Assembly: GCA_017625435.1 (NCBI GenBank)
Contig: JAGAKX010000013.1
Coordinates: 1-64,000 of the forward strand
Length of the DNA: 64,000 bases
DNA from: Clostridia bacterium
GTDB lineage: Bacteria; Bacillota; Clostridia; Oscillospirales; Acutalibacteraceae
Direction: 5' to 3'
Numbering within the stretch: position 1 is the first letter of the stretch; every line of letters starts with the position of its first letter. Positions 35,603 to 44,394 of the stretch are shown here, in pieces. A model generated the notes under the pieces. It did no database searches. It had not been told where the DNA came from and saw nothing but the letters and a program-made list of their open reading frames with translations. The position numbers were made by a program, and so were the translations under genes.

Positions 35603-36976
35603 ATGAAAAAGAAAATAATTATAACAGTTGCAATAATCTGTGCCGTTTTCCTTACAGGTATATCCGCAGGTGCGTTTTTAATGAACAGCAGCATCGGCAT
35701 CAGCACGGGCCATGTACTTATAAGCGAAAACGGAACCTGTTTTCTTATAAAAGGGAATTCTCCCGTAAGGCTTTCGGATTACAGTGAAAAAAATAATGTC
35801 CTGCCCGAGCTTAAAACAGGTGACAAGGTGCTTGTGATTCACGACGGAATTGCGGAAAGCTACCCTGCCTCTACCCTTTGCAGATTCTGCATAAAAACGG
35901 GCAGCGGCAGTATTTCGGACATCCCCGAAGAGGTAATTTCTTCTATGACACAGCTTGGCTGGCTTGGTGAAAGCTTTGACGGCAATTGGAAAGAGCTCCC
36001 CTTCGATGCTCAGTTTATAAGAACAGGCCTTCCTGTTCCGGCACCCGGCGGAACTCTCTTGTTCCCGCAATATGACATAATAAAAACTTACGATGAAATG
36101 GAAGGCTACCGTAAGCTTACTCTGAACGGAATCAATGAAGATTTTATTAAAGCCACGGAAAAATACACAGAAGATTTTTTCACCGATAATCTTCTGTTTA
36201 TTGCCCATCTGGAAGAGGGCAGCGGCAGTAATACACATAAGGTTACAAAAGTAACGGGAACGGAAAAAGAAACCAACATATATATAGAAACAATTGAACC
36301 TGAAGTCGGCACCTGTGATATGGCTTATCACAGAATTGTGGTTGAACTAAAGAAAAGTGACACGGAAAATACGGATTTTCAACTGTTTTTCAACGGAGTT
36401 AAAACAGCGAACAATTGGAAAGATGTTAAAATTGCAGAAGAAAATGCAAACATTTTCCTCTCCCTTCCCGAGGACTGGGAATACACCGAAACCGGAAATG
36501 AGCCCGACAGCGAAACTAACCGTTCCGGCATAACCTTTTACCATTCTTCCGATCCCGAAAACAATATTACAATTGAATTTACCGATGCTTTCGGTGTTTG
36601 CGGAACGGGGCTGCGCACGGAAGAAATAAGAATAAACAGCTATAATGCATCTATGGGAATATATGACAGCTGTCCCACTTTCAGTTATATTGTTTTTGAG
36701 AATACACCCGGATTTTACGTAATTTATAATAATGCCGATGCTCCCTGGTGGCAGAAATACGAGGACGATGTGCGAGCAATTTTTTCAACCCTTCGCATTG
36801 CCGAGGGTATAGTTTTCCGTGAAGAAGCTCTCAGCATCGCAGAGAAATACGCTGTCGGCGAAAACAAAAAGCAGTACGGCGAATTCGACTCCGCTTCGGG
36901 AATATGGTCCTTTGTTTTTGAAACAGACGAAGCCTCGCAAACTATAAAAATTGACAAAAACGGAAACAAGGTTTAA
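35603..36976 (+). CDS. Secreted/membrane-anchored protein with DUF3221-like N-terminal domain
   Basis: This 457-residue protein starts with a membrane segment (5-27). Residues 35-90 match the DUF3221 pattern: GHVLISENGTCFLIK, then KTGDKVLVIHDGIAESYPA, a small beta-barrel of unknown role. The rest has two less defined parts: 140-260, and an end part (270-457) with LFLSLPEDWEY-type and FSTLRI segments. No catalytic motif is seen. The ribosome site AAAGGAG lies in an inverted repeat AAGGAGGTCTCCTT. A bidirectional terminator follows at 36995. Confidence 0.7.
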   Translation: MKKKIIITVAIICAVFLTGISAGAFLMNSSIGISTGHVLISENGTCFLIKGNSPVRLSDYSEKNNVLPELKTGDKVLVIHDGIAESYPASTLCRFCIKTGSGSISDIPEEVISSMTQLGWLGESFDGNWKELPFDAQFIRTGLPVPAPGGTLLFPQYDIIKTYDEMEGYRKLTLNGINEDFIKATEKYTEDFFTDNLLFIAHLEEGSGSNTHKVTKVTGTEKETNIYIETIEPEVGTCDMAYHRIVVELKKSDTENTDFQLFFNGVKTANNWKDVKIAEENANIFLSLPEDWEYTETGNEPDSETNRSGITFYHSSDPENNITIEFTDAFGVCGTGLRTEEIRINSYNASMGIYDSCPTFSYIVFENTPGFYVIYNNADAPWWQKYEDDVRAIFSTLRIAEGIVFREEALSIAEKYAVGENKKQYGEFDSASGIWSFVFETDEASQTIKIDKNGNKV

Positions 36977-36994
36977 CGGAATACTATAACAAAA

Positions 36995-37027
36995 AAATAC
37001 CTGTCACGGCTATCGTGGCAGGTATTT
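36995..37027. terminator. Bidirectional terminator between 36976 and 37072
   Basis: AAATACCTGTCACG (36995-37008) pairs with CGTGGCAGGTATTT (37014-37027) with one G-T wobble; A and T runs flank it, so it can serve both convergent genes. Confidence 0.85.
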
Positions 37028-37071
37028 CAATTATATTACTTATTCGTAAGATACGGGATTTTCCGGAAAGC

Positions 37072-38868
37072 TTATTTATAAAGAGGTCCGTATGCAGCAC
37101 AAGCTCTGTAGTCTGCACCCTCAAGATCCTTTGTTCCGAATGCATTCCAGCAAGCAGGACGGAAAATCTTCTCTTCGGGAACATTGTGAAGACCTACGGG
37201 GATTCTGAGCATTGAGCACAGAGTAATAAGGTCTGCACCGATGTGACCGTAAGAGATAGCACCGTGGTTAGCACCCCATGCATTCATAAGGTCATAAGCT
37301 GACTTGAAGGGACCTTCGCCTGTACAGATGGGAGCAAACCATGTGCAGGGCCATGTGTAGTCAGTTCTCTTCCAGAGAGTATCGGAAACCTCATCGGGAA
37401 GATTTACTGTGTAACCTTCTGCAATCTGGATTGTGGGTCCGAGGCCCTTAACAAGGTTGATTCTTATCATTGTGCAGGGCATTTCGGCACGGGTAAGGAA
37501 ACGGGAAGAATATCCGCCGCCTCTGAAATAACCGTTGTCAGCAGGAGCCCATTCCGTAGCAGCAAGCATCTTTTCGATGTCTTCCTCTGTTACATCATAC
37601 CAGGGCTTCATAACGGGATTGCCGTTTTCGTCCTTAACCTCACCGCAGGCGTCAAGACAGCAGGCACCGGAGTTGATAAGGTGAATAAAGCCGCCTGCTT
37701 CCTTAGCCTTGCCTTCAATGTCGTAGCCTGTAACTCTCTTTACAGCGGAATCACTCCAGAAGGTACGAACGTCAGCAAACATCTGAGCACGGTTTGTAAG
37801 CAGCTTCATAAAGAGCATTGAAATAGAGTTGAGAACGTCGTTTTCGGTTGCGAGGATGTAGGGCTCTCTTGCGCCGTTCCAGTCAAAGGAGGTGTTGCAG
37901 AGTGCTTCGCCGAAGTCACAGTTGGGATAGAAGTCTGTCCACTGTCTCTGTCCCTGGAAGCCTGCAGCAATAGCATTGTGGCCTACCATTTCTTCTTCAC
38001 AGCCCTTAGGAAGGTTGGGGTTGCCGTTCATAAGGTCCTTGATGATAACCATCATCTTAACAACGAATTCCCAGTCAGCGTCCTTCTGCTCACGGGACTT
38101 TCTTACGAATTCGGGGTTCTTGTCGAAGCCTTCCTTGCACTTAGCCTTTGTCCATGCGAGAGCCTTCTGATATTCAGCCTCATCATAGATGTTTTCAGAC
38201 ATTCGTCTGATGATTTCAACCTCATCTACTGATTCAACACGCATACCGAGATATTCTTCAATGAATTCGGGGCTGATTGAAGAGCCGCCGATACCCATAC
38301 AGATTGAACCGATCTGAAGATAGGACTTGCCTCTCATTGATGCAGCAGCAACAGCGGCACGTGCGAAACGGAGAATCTTTTCCTGAACATCTGCGGGAAC
38401 TGTTGTGTCATCGGCATCCTGAACATCGTGACCGTAGATACCGAATGCGGGAAGACCCTTCTGTGCGTGTGTAGCAAGAACTGATGCAAGATAAACCGCA
38501 CCGGGACGCTCTGTAGCATTGAAGCCCCATACGCCCTTGATTGTCATAGGATCCATGTCCATTGTTTCGGAGCCGTAGCACCAGCAGGGAGTAACGGAAA
38601 GAGTAATATCTACGCCTTCCTTCTTGAACTTGGCAGCACAGGCTGCAGCTTCTGCTACACGTCCTATAGTTGTATCGGCAATAACAACCTTTACGGGCTC
38701 GCCGTTTGAATATTTAAGATTATCGGAAATGAGCTTAGCGGCAGTTTTTGCCATGTTCATTGTCTGCTCTTCAAGGGAGCCTCTTACGTCAAGGGGGCCT
38801 CTTCTTCCGTCAATACAGGGGCGGATACCGATTACGGGATAATCGCCGATAAGTCTGTTTTCAGCCAT
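37072..38868 (-). CDS. fucI: L-fucose isomerase
   Basis: The 598-residue protein matches L-fucose isomerase throughout: [20 protein letters not shown] at the start, [48 protein letters not shown], and the Mn-site segments [18 protein letters not shown] and NHGAISYGH. It interconverts L-fucose and L-fuculose in the cytosol. No fucK, fucA or fuco-transporter gene is in the window, so later steps must be encoded elsewhere. The ATG follows AAAGGACG. A -35/-10 pair (TTGAAT, TATATT) upstream may be its promoter. Confidence 0.95.
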   Translation of the reverse strand: MAENRLIGDYPVIGIRPCIDGRRGPLDVRGSLEEQTMNMAKTAAKLISDNLKYSNGEPVKVVIADTTIGRVAEAAACAAKFKKEGVDITLSVTPCWCYGSETMDMDPMTIKGVWGFNATERPGAVYLASVLATHAQKGLPAFGIYGHDVQDADDTTVPADVQEKILRFARAAVAAASMRGKSYLQIGSICMGIGGSSISPEFIEEYLGMRVESVDEVEIIRRMSENIYDEAEYQKALAWTKAKCKEGFDKNPEFVRKSREQKDADWEFVVKMMVIIKDLMNGNPNLPKGCEEEMVGHNAIAAGFQGQRQWTDFYPNCDFGEALCNTSFDWNGAREPYILATENDVLNSISMLFMKLLTNRAQMFADVRTFWSDSAVKRVTGYDIEGKAKEAGGFIHLINSGACCLDACGEVKDENGNPVMKPWYDVTEEDIEKMLAATEWAPADNGYFRGGGYSSRFLTRAEMPCTMIRINLVKGLGPTIQIAEGYTVNLPDEVSDTLWKRTDYTWPCTWFAPICTGEGPFKSAYDLMNAWGANHGAISYGHIGADLITLCSMLRIPVGLHNVPEEKIFRPACWNAFGTKDLEGADYRACAAYGPLYK

Positions 38869-39004
38869 AGTAAAATCGTCCTTTCATAAAAACAGCCGTG
38901 AAAGACTGTCATAATTTCACAAGTATAATATATCACAGCAAAAACTTTAATTCAATAATAAACTTTCATAATATTCGCCCCTGAAATATGTAAATTATAA
39001 CTTA

Positions 39005-39033
39005 TTGACTTATATTTACATTTTTGTTAAATT
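39005..39033 (+). promoter_or_regulatory. Promoter of the second phosphoesterase gene
   Basis: TTGACT (39005-39010), a 17-nt spacer and TAAATT (39028-39033), 25 bp before the start codon at 39058. Confidence 0.6.
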
Positions 39034-39057
39034 GGTCTTAAAAGGGAGGAAAATAAT

Positions 39058-40188
39058 ATGGCTAAAAAATTTGCAAAAATCGCAGGCATCGTTATACTTA
39101 TACTGATTCTTATTGCAGGAGGGATTACCGTGTCACTTTTCACTTTACCCCAGAAAATCAAGGTTCCGCCCACAGTTTTTGACATGGGGGACGAAAACTA
39201 CTGTGTTCTTTTCGTAACATCTCTCAAAGGCAGCGGTTACATAAAATACACCGTAAACGGAGAGGAAAAGGTAATCTGGGACACGACATCCGGCACAATT
39301 TCGACCCACGATACGGTGCATAAAATTATTGTTCCCAAGGAGGAGCTCAGAAATAACTCCTACGTTGTGGGCTCTCAGTTCGTTGCATATAAGCTCGGCT
39401 ATTCCGCAATAAAGGGCGGCTCTGTTGAAAGCGGACCCATAAATTTCAGAGGCGGAGAGAAGGAAGACGGAATAAAGCTTCTTGCAATCACCGACGTTCA
39501 CGAAATGATGAACGAAGTTAAAAAATCTCTTGAATTTTTTACCGAGGAATATGATATGATGGTATTTCTCGGAGATATCTGCTCAGACTTCGGAAACAAG
39601 AGCAGATTTACCGACCACGTGCTCGCTGATGCTTCATACATCACAAAGGGTGAATATCCCGTTGTATATGCAAGAGGCAATCACGAAACAAGAGGAGAAT
39701 ATGCTTCTCAGCTGCTTCAGTATTTCCCCACAAGCACGGGTGAGCTTTACTATACCTTCAGCTACGGCGGTCTTTCCGCTATTGTTCTTGACCCCGGAGA
39801 AGACAAGGAGGATGACCACGTTGAATACAGCGGTCTTGTGGATTTCAGCTTCTACAGAGAAAAGCAGTTCAAGTGGATAAATTCTCTGAAGTCAGAGGAT
39901 TTCACAGGCAGATACAAGCTTGTTTTCAGCCACGACCCTACCCTCACCGAGCATTTCGGCAAAAACTGGGAGGAGCCCCTTAAAAATCTCGGCTTCAATC
40001 TCATTGTAGGCGGACACCATCACCAAAGCTCTCTTACAAAAGGAGACATTTCCGTTTTCATTGCCGGCGGAAAAAACAGCGATTTCACCTGGGCGGCTTC
40101 TTCAATCACAATGGAAAACGGTGAAATCAAAATGAAGACCGTAAATGTTGACGGAACAACAATTCTTGAAGATTCAATTGAAGTATAA
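39058..40188 (+). CDS. Membrane-anchored metallophosphoesterase 2
   Basis: The 376-residue protein has an N-terminal membrane anchor (5-27), an Ig-like/beta segment (35-125, as in purple acid phosphatase-type proteins), then the calcineurin-like core: ITDVHE, FLGDICSD, YARGNHETRG, FSHDP and VGGHHHQS. It probably hydrolyses phosphate esters at the outer surface. AAAAGGGAGG precedes the ATG. It is a distant relative of the protein at 28446-29312. Confidence 0.9.
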   Translation: MAKKFAKIAGIVILILILIAGGITVSLFTLPQKIKVPPTVFDMGDENYCVLFVTSLKGSGYIKYTVNGEEKVIWDTTSGTISTHDTVHKIIVPKEELRNNSYVVGSQFVAYKLGYSAIKGGSVESGPINFRGGEKEDGIKLLAITDVHEMMNEVKKSLEFFTEEYDMMVFLGDICSDFGNKSRFTDHVLADASYITKGEYPVVYARGNHETRGEYASQLLQYFPTSTGELYYTFSYGGLSAIVLDPGEDKEDDHVEYSGLVDFSFYREKQFKWINSLKSEDFTGRYKLVFSHDPTLTEHFGKNWEEPLKNLGFNLIVGGHHHQSSLTKGDISVFIAGGKNSDFTWAASSITMENGEIKMKTVNVDGTTILEDSIEV

Positions 40189-40195
40189 AACACAG

Positions 40196-40227
40196 ACGGC
40201 TCACACAAAAGTGAGCCGTACTATTTT
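40196..40227 (+). terminator. Terminator after metallophosphoesterase 2
   Basis: ACGGCTCAC (40196-40204) pairs with GTGAGCCGT (40211-40219), followed by ACTATTTTTAT. Confidence 0.85.
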
Positions 40228-40244
40228 TATTTTGATTCCTTCAC

Positions 40245-40372
40245 ATTTTCCGAAAGGAAAATATATCACGCCGTGAGAATCACGGTATATCACTGTTGCG
40301 AAAGCAACAATATCACTTTTTGCGAAGCAAAAAATATCGCTGTCAGAAATTATCAGAATGATGATTTCTGAC
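40245..40372 (-). repeat. Hairpin array 2 with GTGATAT linkers
   Basis: Read on the minus strand, i.e. in the direction of the MATE gene: first a stem GTCAGAAAT/ATTTCTGAC (40342-40350 with 40364-40372) that encloses the MATE stop codon; then TTTTTGC/GCAAAAA, TGTTGC/GCAACA, ACCGTGA/TCACGGC (6 bp core) and ATTTTCC/GGAAAAT. The linkers, read in the same direction, are GCGATAT, GTGATAT, GTGATAT and GTGATAT (plus-strand positions 40334, 40310, 40287 and 40263). Stem sequences differ from array 1 except the last, which has the same stem arms. Confidence 0.92.
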
Positions 40373-41729
40373 TATTCAGAGGGTTCCATTTTCCGCTTAT
40401 CCAATGGATGAAATACATCACAAACAGGAACATATTGTGGGCTATCATACAGCCCCAGGCAGAAACAAGACCGCCCGAGAAGAACTGAATGAAAATAAAG
40501 GTTCCGACAATTCTTATGCCCCACATACCTATAATATTATAGACAAAGGGCTTTACGGTTCTGCCTACTCCCTGCATCATACCCTCAATAATAATTGACA
40601 CTCCGTAGAAGGGCTCGGACACAGCAACCATACGAAGAACCGTTGAACCGAGTTTTATAACCTCGGGAGAGTCCGAAAAAATATCCATCATAAAGGGAGC
40701 AAATACGAAAAGAAGTCCGCCCGAGATTATCATAAGACTGACCTCGGAAAGCAGGGTCATTCCTGCAAATTCCTTCATTCTCTTATTGTCCTTTGCTCCG
40801 AGAGCATTTCCTGCAAGAGTTGCCGCCGCCGTCTGCATACCGTAGCCGGGGATATAGAATGCGGATTCAACGGTATTTGCAATTGTGTGTGCGGCGGTTG
40901 CTACCTCTCCGAGAGAATTTATCATAGAGGCGAATGCAACGTAGCCGAGGCACGTACCGAAGCGCTGAAGCATATTGGGAAACGCCACCTTAAGGCAGGG
41001 CTTCAGAATCTCTTTATCCGGCTTTAAGGATGCTTTTTCAGGCGACAGAAGAGGATGTCTCCATAATGTGGCGGTAATTATGATACCGCCCACGGTAAAG
41101 CCTACGGCACTTGCAATTGCCGCTCCCGTGATGCCCATATCTGCACCCCATACGGTAATACCGAAAATTTCTCTTGTGGGGTAAATAAGAAGGAAGTTCA
41201 GCACTACATTTACTATGTTAACTGCAATTCCTGCGTACATAGGTGTTTTTGTGTCCCCCACGGCACGAAGCACCGTACCGAAAATTATTGTAGCGGCACG
41301 GGGCAGCATCGGTGTGTAAAGAATAAAGAAATATTTTGCAGCAAGGTCTCTTATGGGCTCGTCAACCTGCATAAGCACGGGAACAACAGGGCTGAGCGTC
41401 AGAGTCAGCACCGTAAAGAATATGCCCGTCACAAGGACTGCCAGCACGCTCTGTGCCGATGCACGCCTCACGGCAGTCAAATCACCCGAGCCGTGCTTTT
41501 TTGCAATGTATGAAAGAAAGCCTACCCCCACAGCGGAAACGGTGCTTCCCACAAGCCAGTTTACCGTGGTTGTGGCACCTACCGCCGCCGTTGCGGAGGT
41601 ACCGAGAGACCCTACCATTGCCGTATCAATATACTGCACGGCAGTCTGCATAAACTGCTCAAATATTGTAGGTCCTGCAAGGGAGAAAATAACCCCGAGC
41701 ATTGACCATTTAATTCTGCTTTTTCCCAT
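40353..41729 (-). CDS. MATE-family efflux transporter
   Basis: This 458-residue protein has about 12 membrane helices in two related halves with MATE signatures: GPTIFEQFMQTAVQYIDTAM in helix 1 and FPNMLQRFGTCLGYVAFAS at the start of the second half. MATE proteins export drugs or metabolites using Na+ or H+. The start is the ATG at 41729, 6 nt after the AbrB stop, so the two genes are co-transcribed. Its stop lies in the loop of array 2's first hairpin. Confidence 0.93.
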   Translation of the reverse strand: MGKSRIKWSMLGVIFSLAGPTIFEQFMQTAVQYIDTAMVGSLGTSATAAVGATTTVNWLVGSTVSAVGVGFLSYIAKKHGSGDLTAVRRASAQSVLAVLVTGIFFTVLTLTLSPVVPVLMQVDEPIRDLAAKYFFILYTPMLPRAATIIFGTVLRAVGDTKTPMYAGIAVNIVNVVLNFLLIYPTREIFGITVWGADMGITGAAIASAVGFTVGGIIITATLWRHPLLSPEKASLKPDKEILKPCLKVAFPNMLQRFGTCLGYVAFASMINSLGEVATAAHTIANTVESAFYIPGYGMQTAAATLAGNALGAKDNKRMKEFAGMTLLSEVSLMIISGGLLFVFAPFMMDIFSDSPEVIKLGSTVLRMVAVSEPFYGVSIIIEGMMQGVGRTVKPFVYNIIGMWGIRIVGTFIFIQFFSGGLVSAWGCMIAHNMFLFVMYFIHWISGKWNPLNSQKSSF

Positions 41730-41734
41730 AAATA

Positions 41735-41989
41735 TCAATCTTCAAAAAGGATATTGATTTTCTCTGCACATTTTTTGCAGACCTTTTTATCCTTGTAGCC
41801 CACGAGATTTTCCATACCTGCACAGAAAACGCAGGAGGGCTCATATTTTCTTAAAATAATCATATCGTCCTCAACAAATACCTCGACAGCATCATCCTGA
41901 GTGTTCATACTGAGCTGCTTGCGAAGCTCCATAGGAATAACAAATCTTCCGTTTTCGTCAAATTTTCTGACAATACCTGTAGCCTTCAT
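41735..41989 (-). CDS. AbrB/SpoVT-family regulator with C-terminal zinc ribbon
   Basis: The 84-residue protein has the AbrB-type swapped-hairpin domain (MKATGIVRKFDENGRFVIPM, then ELRKQL) and ends with a CVFC..CKKC double cysteine motif (CxxC, 16 or so residues, CxxC) typical of a small zinc ribbon. The start at 41989 follows GGAGGAAAAATTG. AbrB-type factors regulate transition-state and sporulation genes; here it sits between MATE and divergent spmA. Confidence 0.9.
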   Translation of the reverse strand: MKATGIVRKFDENGRFVIPMELRKQLSMNTQDDAVEVFVEDDMIILRKYEPSCVFCAGMENLVGYKDKKVCKKCAEKINILFED

Positions 41990-42109
41990 CAATTTTTCCT
42001 CCGTTATAGTTTTACAGACAAAAAGTACCATAATTTCCCACAAAAGTCAATATTTTTCACCTGTTTTTACTGTTGTAATATTTCTTTTTCTCTAAGCATA
42101 TTAAATACT

Positions 42110-42685
42110 ATGATGAATTATATTTTTGCCCTTGCTGTCATTTTCTCCTTTGTAACAGCCGTATTTACGGGGAACGCATCCTCTCTTTCCGAGGGAATTC
42201 TCGAAGGAGCACAGAATGCCGTTTCTATCGGAATAAAGCTTCTGGGAGCTATGGCTTTATGGAACGGAATAACCGAAATAATGACAGAATCGGGGCTTCA
42301 CAAAAAAATTGAAAAACTCCTCACCCCTGTTATTAAGCTTCTTTTCCCCACATATCAGGGAACTGCTGCCGGTGAAGCAATATGCAGCAATATAACAGCG
42401 AATCTTTTAGGGCTCGGAAATGCCGCAACACCTCTCGGTATTGAAGCTATGAGAAGAATAAAAGCACAGTCGGGCTCCCCCTTTGCCGACAATGAAACCG
42501 TGCGCTTTGTTGTGATAAATTCGGCGTCTCTTACCCTTATTCCCACAACAATAGCTGCCCTTCGCCGTCTTTCGGGAAGTACTGCTCCGTTTTCAATTCT
42601 TATTCCCGTGTGGTTTACGGGGATACTGTCCCTCTCCGTGGGACTTATTTTCGAAAAAATACTTTCAAAAAGGTGGAAAATATGA
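42110..42685 (+). CDS. spmA: Spore maturation protein A
   Basis: This 191-residue membrane protein matches SpmA: LSEGILEGAQNAVSIGIKLL, GAMALWNGI, YQGTAAGEAICSNITANLLG-type segment and NLLGLGNAATPLGIEAMRR. SpmA with SpmB supports spore core dehydration and heat resistance. spmB is not next to it; instead the ATG of a SpoIID-type gene overlaps its stop (ATGA). The ribosome site is weak. Confidence 0.9.
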   Translation: MMNYIFALAVIFSFVTAVFTGNASSLSEGILEGAQNAVSIGIKLLGAMALWNGITEIMTESGLHKKIEKLLTPVIKLLFPTYQGTAAGEAICSNITANLLGLGNAATPLGIEAMRRIKAQSGSPFADNETVRFVVINSASLTLIPTTIAALRRLSGSTAPFSILIPVWFTGILSLSVGLIFEKILSKRWKI

Positions 42686-43629
42686 AAAATCTGCTGATTC
42701 TGACCCTTATTTCCGCTCTTATTATTTCCCTTGTTCCACCCTTAACCTACGGCCCCTTAACGGACAAGTCCGACATAGGAAATCACGGCACCGGAGAAAC
42801 AATAAGAGTTTTCTTAGCAAGTGAAAACACCGCGGTGGATATGGATTTCAGAGAATACATAACGGGAGTTGTTGCAGCGGAAATGCCTGCAGAATTTCAC
42901 GAGGAGGCACTGAGTGCCGCCGCCTGTGCCGCAGCAACGCTGGCACGGCTGAAAATGCAGTCTGAGGGAGAGGACTCCCTTCAGGGAGCGGTGATTTCCA
43001 CCGATCCGAAAAAGCATCAGGCATATATTACAAAGGAAGAAATGAAGGAGCGCTGGAACGGGGACGAGAAGGCCTATTACGAAAAGCTTTCACGTGCCGT
43101 CGATAAGGCCATTGACTATTCAATAACCTATAAAGGCAAGCTTATCACTCCCGTTTATCACTCAATGAGCACAGGGCTTACGGAAAATGCGGAGAATGTG
43201 TGGGGCTCGGCAGTTCCCTATCTTGTAAGTGTCAAAAGCCCCGGCGACCCCCTTTCTCCGGGATACGAGGCAACAATCACCCTTTCCTTTGACGAATTCA
43301 GAGAAAAAGCGGAAGAAAACGGCGCAGTTCTCAGCGATGATATAACCCTGTGGCTCGGGAAATGCAGCTACACGGATGCCGGCACGCTGAAAAGCATAAA
43401 TATCGGCGGTAAGGATTTTTCGGGGGCGGAAATACGGAGCATTTTTTCGCTTCGTTCGGGAGCAGTTACCTTCGCTATGACAAAGGACGGGGTCTCTATG
43501 ACCACACGGGGCTACGGCCACGGGGCAGGTCTTTCACAGTACGGCGCAAATTATCTCGCAAAGGAAGGTTATACCTGGCAGGAAATCATAAAACACTATT
43601 ACACGGGAGTTGAAATTGAGATTATCTGA
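42682..43629 (+). CDS. SpoIID/LytB-domain protein
   Basis: This 315-residue protein starts MKNLLILT at 42682 (after AAAGGTGGAAAAT, overlapping spmA by 4 bp). It has an N-terminal membrane segment, then SpoIID features: FREYITGVVAAEMPAEFHEE with the conserved Glu of EMP, YHSMSTGLTENAENVWG, and the end motif GYGHGAGLSQYGANYL. SpoIID is a lytic transglycosylase cutting septal peptidoglycan during engulfment. Whether this is the orthologue or a paralogue cannot be decided here. Confidence 0.9.
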   Translation: MKNLLILTLISALIISLVPPLTYGPLTDKSDIGNHGTGETIRVFLASENTAVDMDFREYITGVVAAEMPAEFHEEALSAAACAAATLARLKMQSEGEDSLQGAVISTDPKKHQAYITKEEMKERWNGDEKAYYEKLSRAVDKAIDYSITYKGKLITPVYHSMSTGLTENAENVWGSAVPYLVSVKSPGDPLSPGYEATITLSFDEFREKAEENGAVLSDDITLWLGKCSYTDAGTLKSINIGGKDFSGAEIRSIFSLRSGAVTFAMTKDGVSMTTRGYGHGAGLSQYGANYLAKEGYTWQEIIKHYYTGVEIEII

Positions 43630-43708
43630 TTATTAAGATTTCTTTAAGTGTATTGAATCCTTTCTTCGGGAGTTGTAAAATTGAACAAAAGAAAGGATGA
43701 TGAAAGAA

Positions 43709-44314
43709 ATGAAGATATGTAATACCTGCGGCTTTGAATGTGACGACAACATTGAAATCTGTCCTACCTGCGGCAGAAACTGCGACGGAAGCGACCCGAA
43801 AAAGAATACCGCTCCGCAAACGGATCCCTTCGCCGAATACAGAAAACAGATAGATATGCAGATGAAGGAGCAGGAAAAAAGAATTGAAGCAATAAAAAAG
43901 CAAATGCAGGAGGAAAAAGAAAAGGAGAAAAGAAAAGCGGAGGATGAAAATAAAAAACCCGAAAAAAGTGTATGGGACAAAACAGAGCTTTTCCCGGAAG
44001 AGGAGGTAAAGAAATACCGTCTTACGGCGGTGCTTATATACCTTCTGGGAATTTTCGGCATAATTTTAGCCCTCGTCACAGACAAAAGCTCCCCCTATCT
44101 CAAATTCCACATAACAGAGGGGCTGAAAATCACGGTTGTAACTGCCGCTCTTACAGTAATTTCAGTTGTTCTTTGCTGGACTTTTATTATTCCGGTATTA
44201 AGCGGACTCGGATTAATCGTATTAACGGCAGTAAATCTTATTTCTGCTTACAAAACACTTACGGGAAAATCGGAAAACGCCGTTATCATAAGAAATTTAA
44301 CAATTCTTAATTAA
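43709..44314 (+). CDS. Zinc-ribbon, coiled-coil membrane protein
   Basis: The protein (201 residues from this start) begins with a zinc ribbon (CNTCGFECDDNIEICPTCG), continues with a charged coiled coil (about 45-90, KQMQEEKEKEKRK) and ends in two to three membrane segments; YLLGIFGIILALVTDKSSPY with FHITEG resembles DUF4870/Tic20-like domains. The start is uncertain: ATGs at 43697 and 43700 overlap the GAAAGGA site, whereas 43709 is well spaced. Function unknown. Confidence 0.75.
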   Translation: MKICNTCGFECDDNIEICPTCGRNCDGSDPKKNTAPQTDPFAEYRKQIDMQMKEQEKRIEAIKKQMQEEKEKEKRKAEDENKKPEKSVWDKTELFPEEEVKKYRLTAVLIYLLGIFGIILALVTDKSSPYLKFHITEGLKITVVTAALTVISVVLCWTFIIPVLSGLGLIVLTAVNLISAYKTLTGKSENAVIIRNLTILN

Positions 44315-44331
44315 TTACCACGTTTTTCCGG

Positions 44332-44360
44332 TTGATAATAATCTTCCGATATGTTATACT
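44332..44360 (+). promoter_or_regulatory. Promoter of the D,D-carboxypeptidase gene
   Basis: TTGATA (44332-44337), a 17-nt spacer and TATACT (44355-44360), 35 bp before the start codon at 44395. Confidence 0.6.
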
Positions 44361-44394
44361 TTTTGTCGTAAAAGGATATATATCGGAGAGAAAA

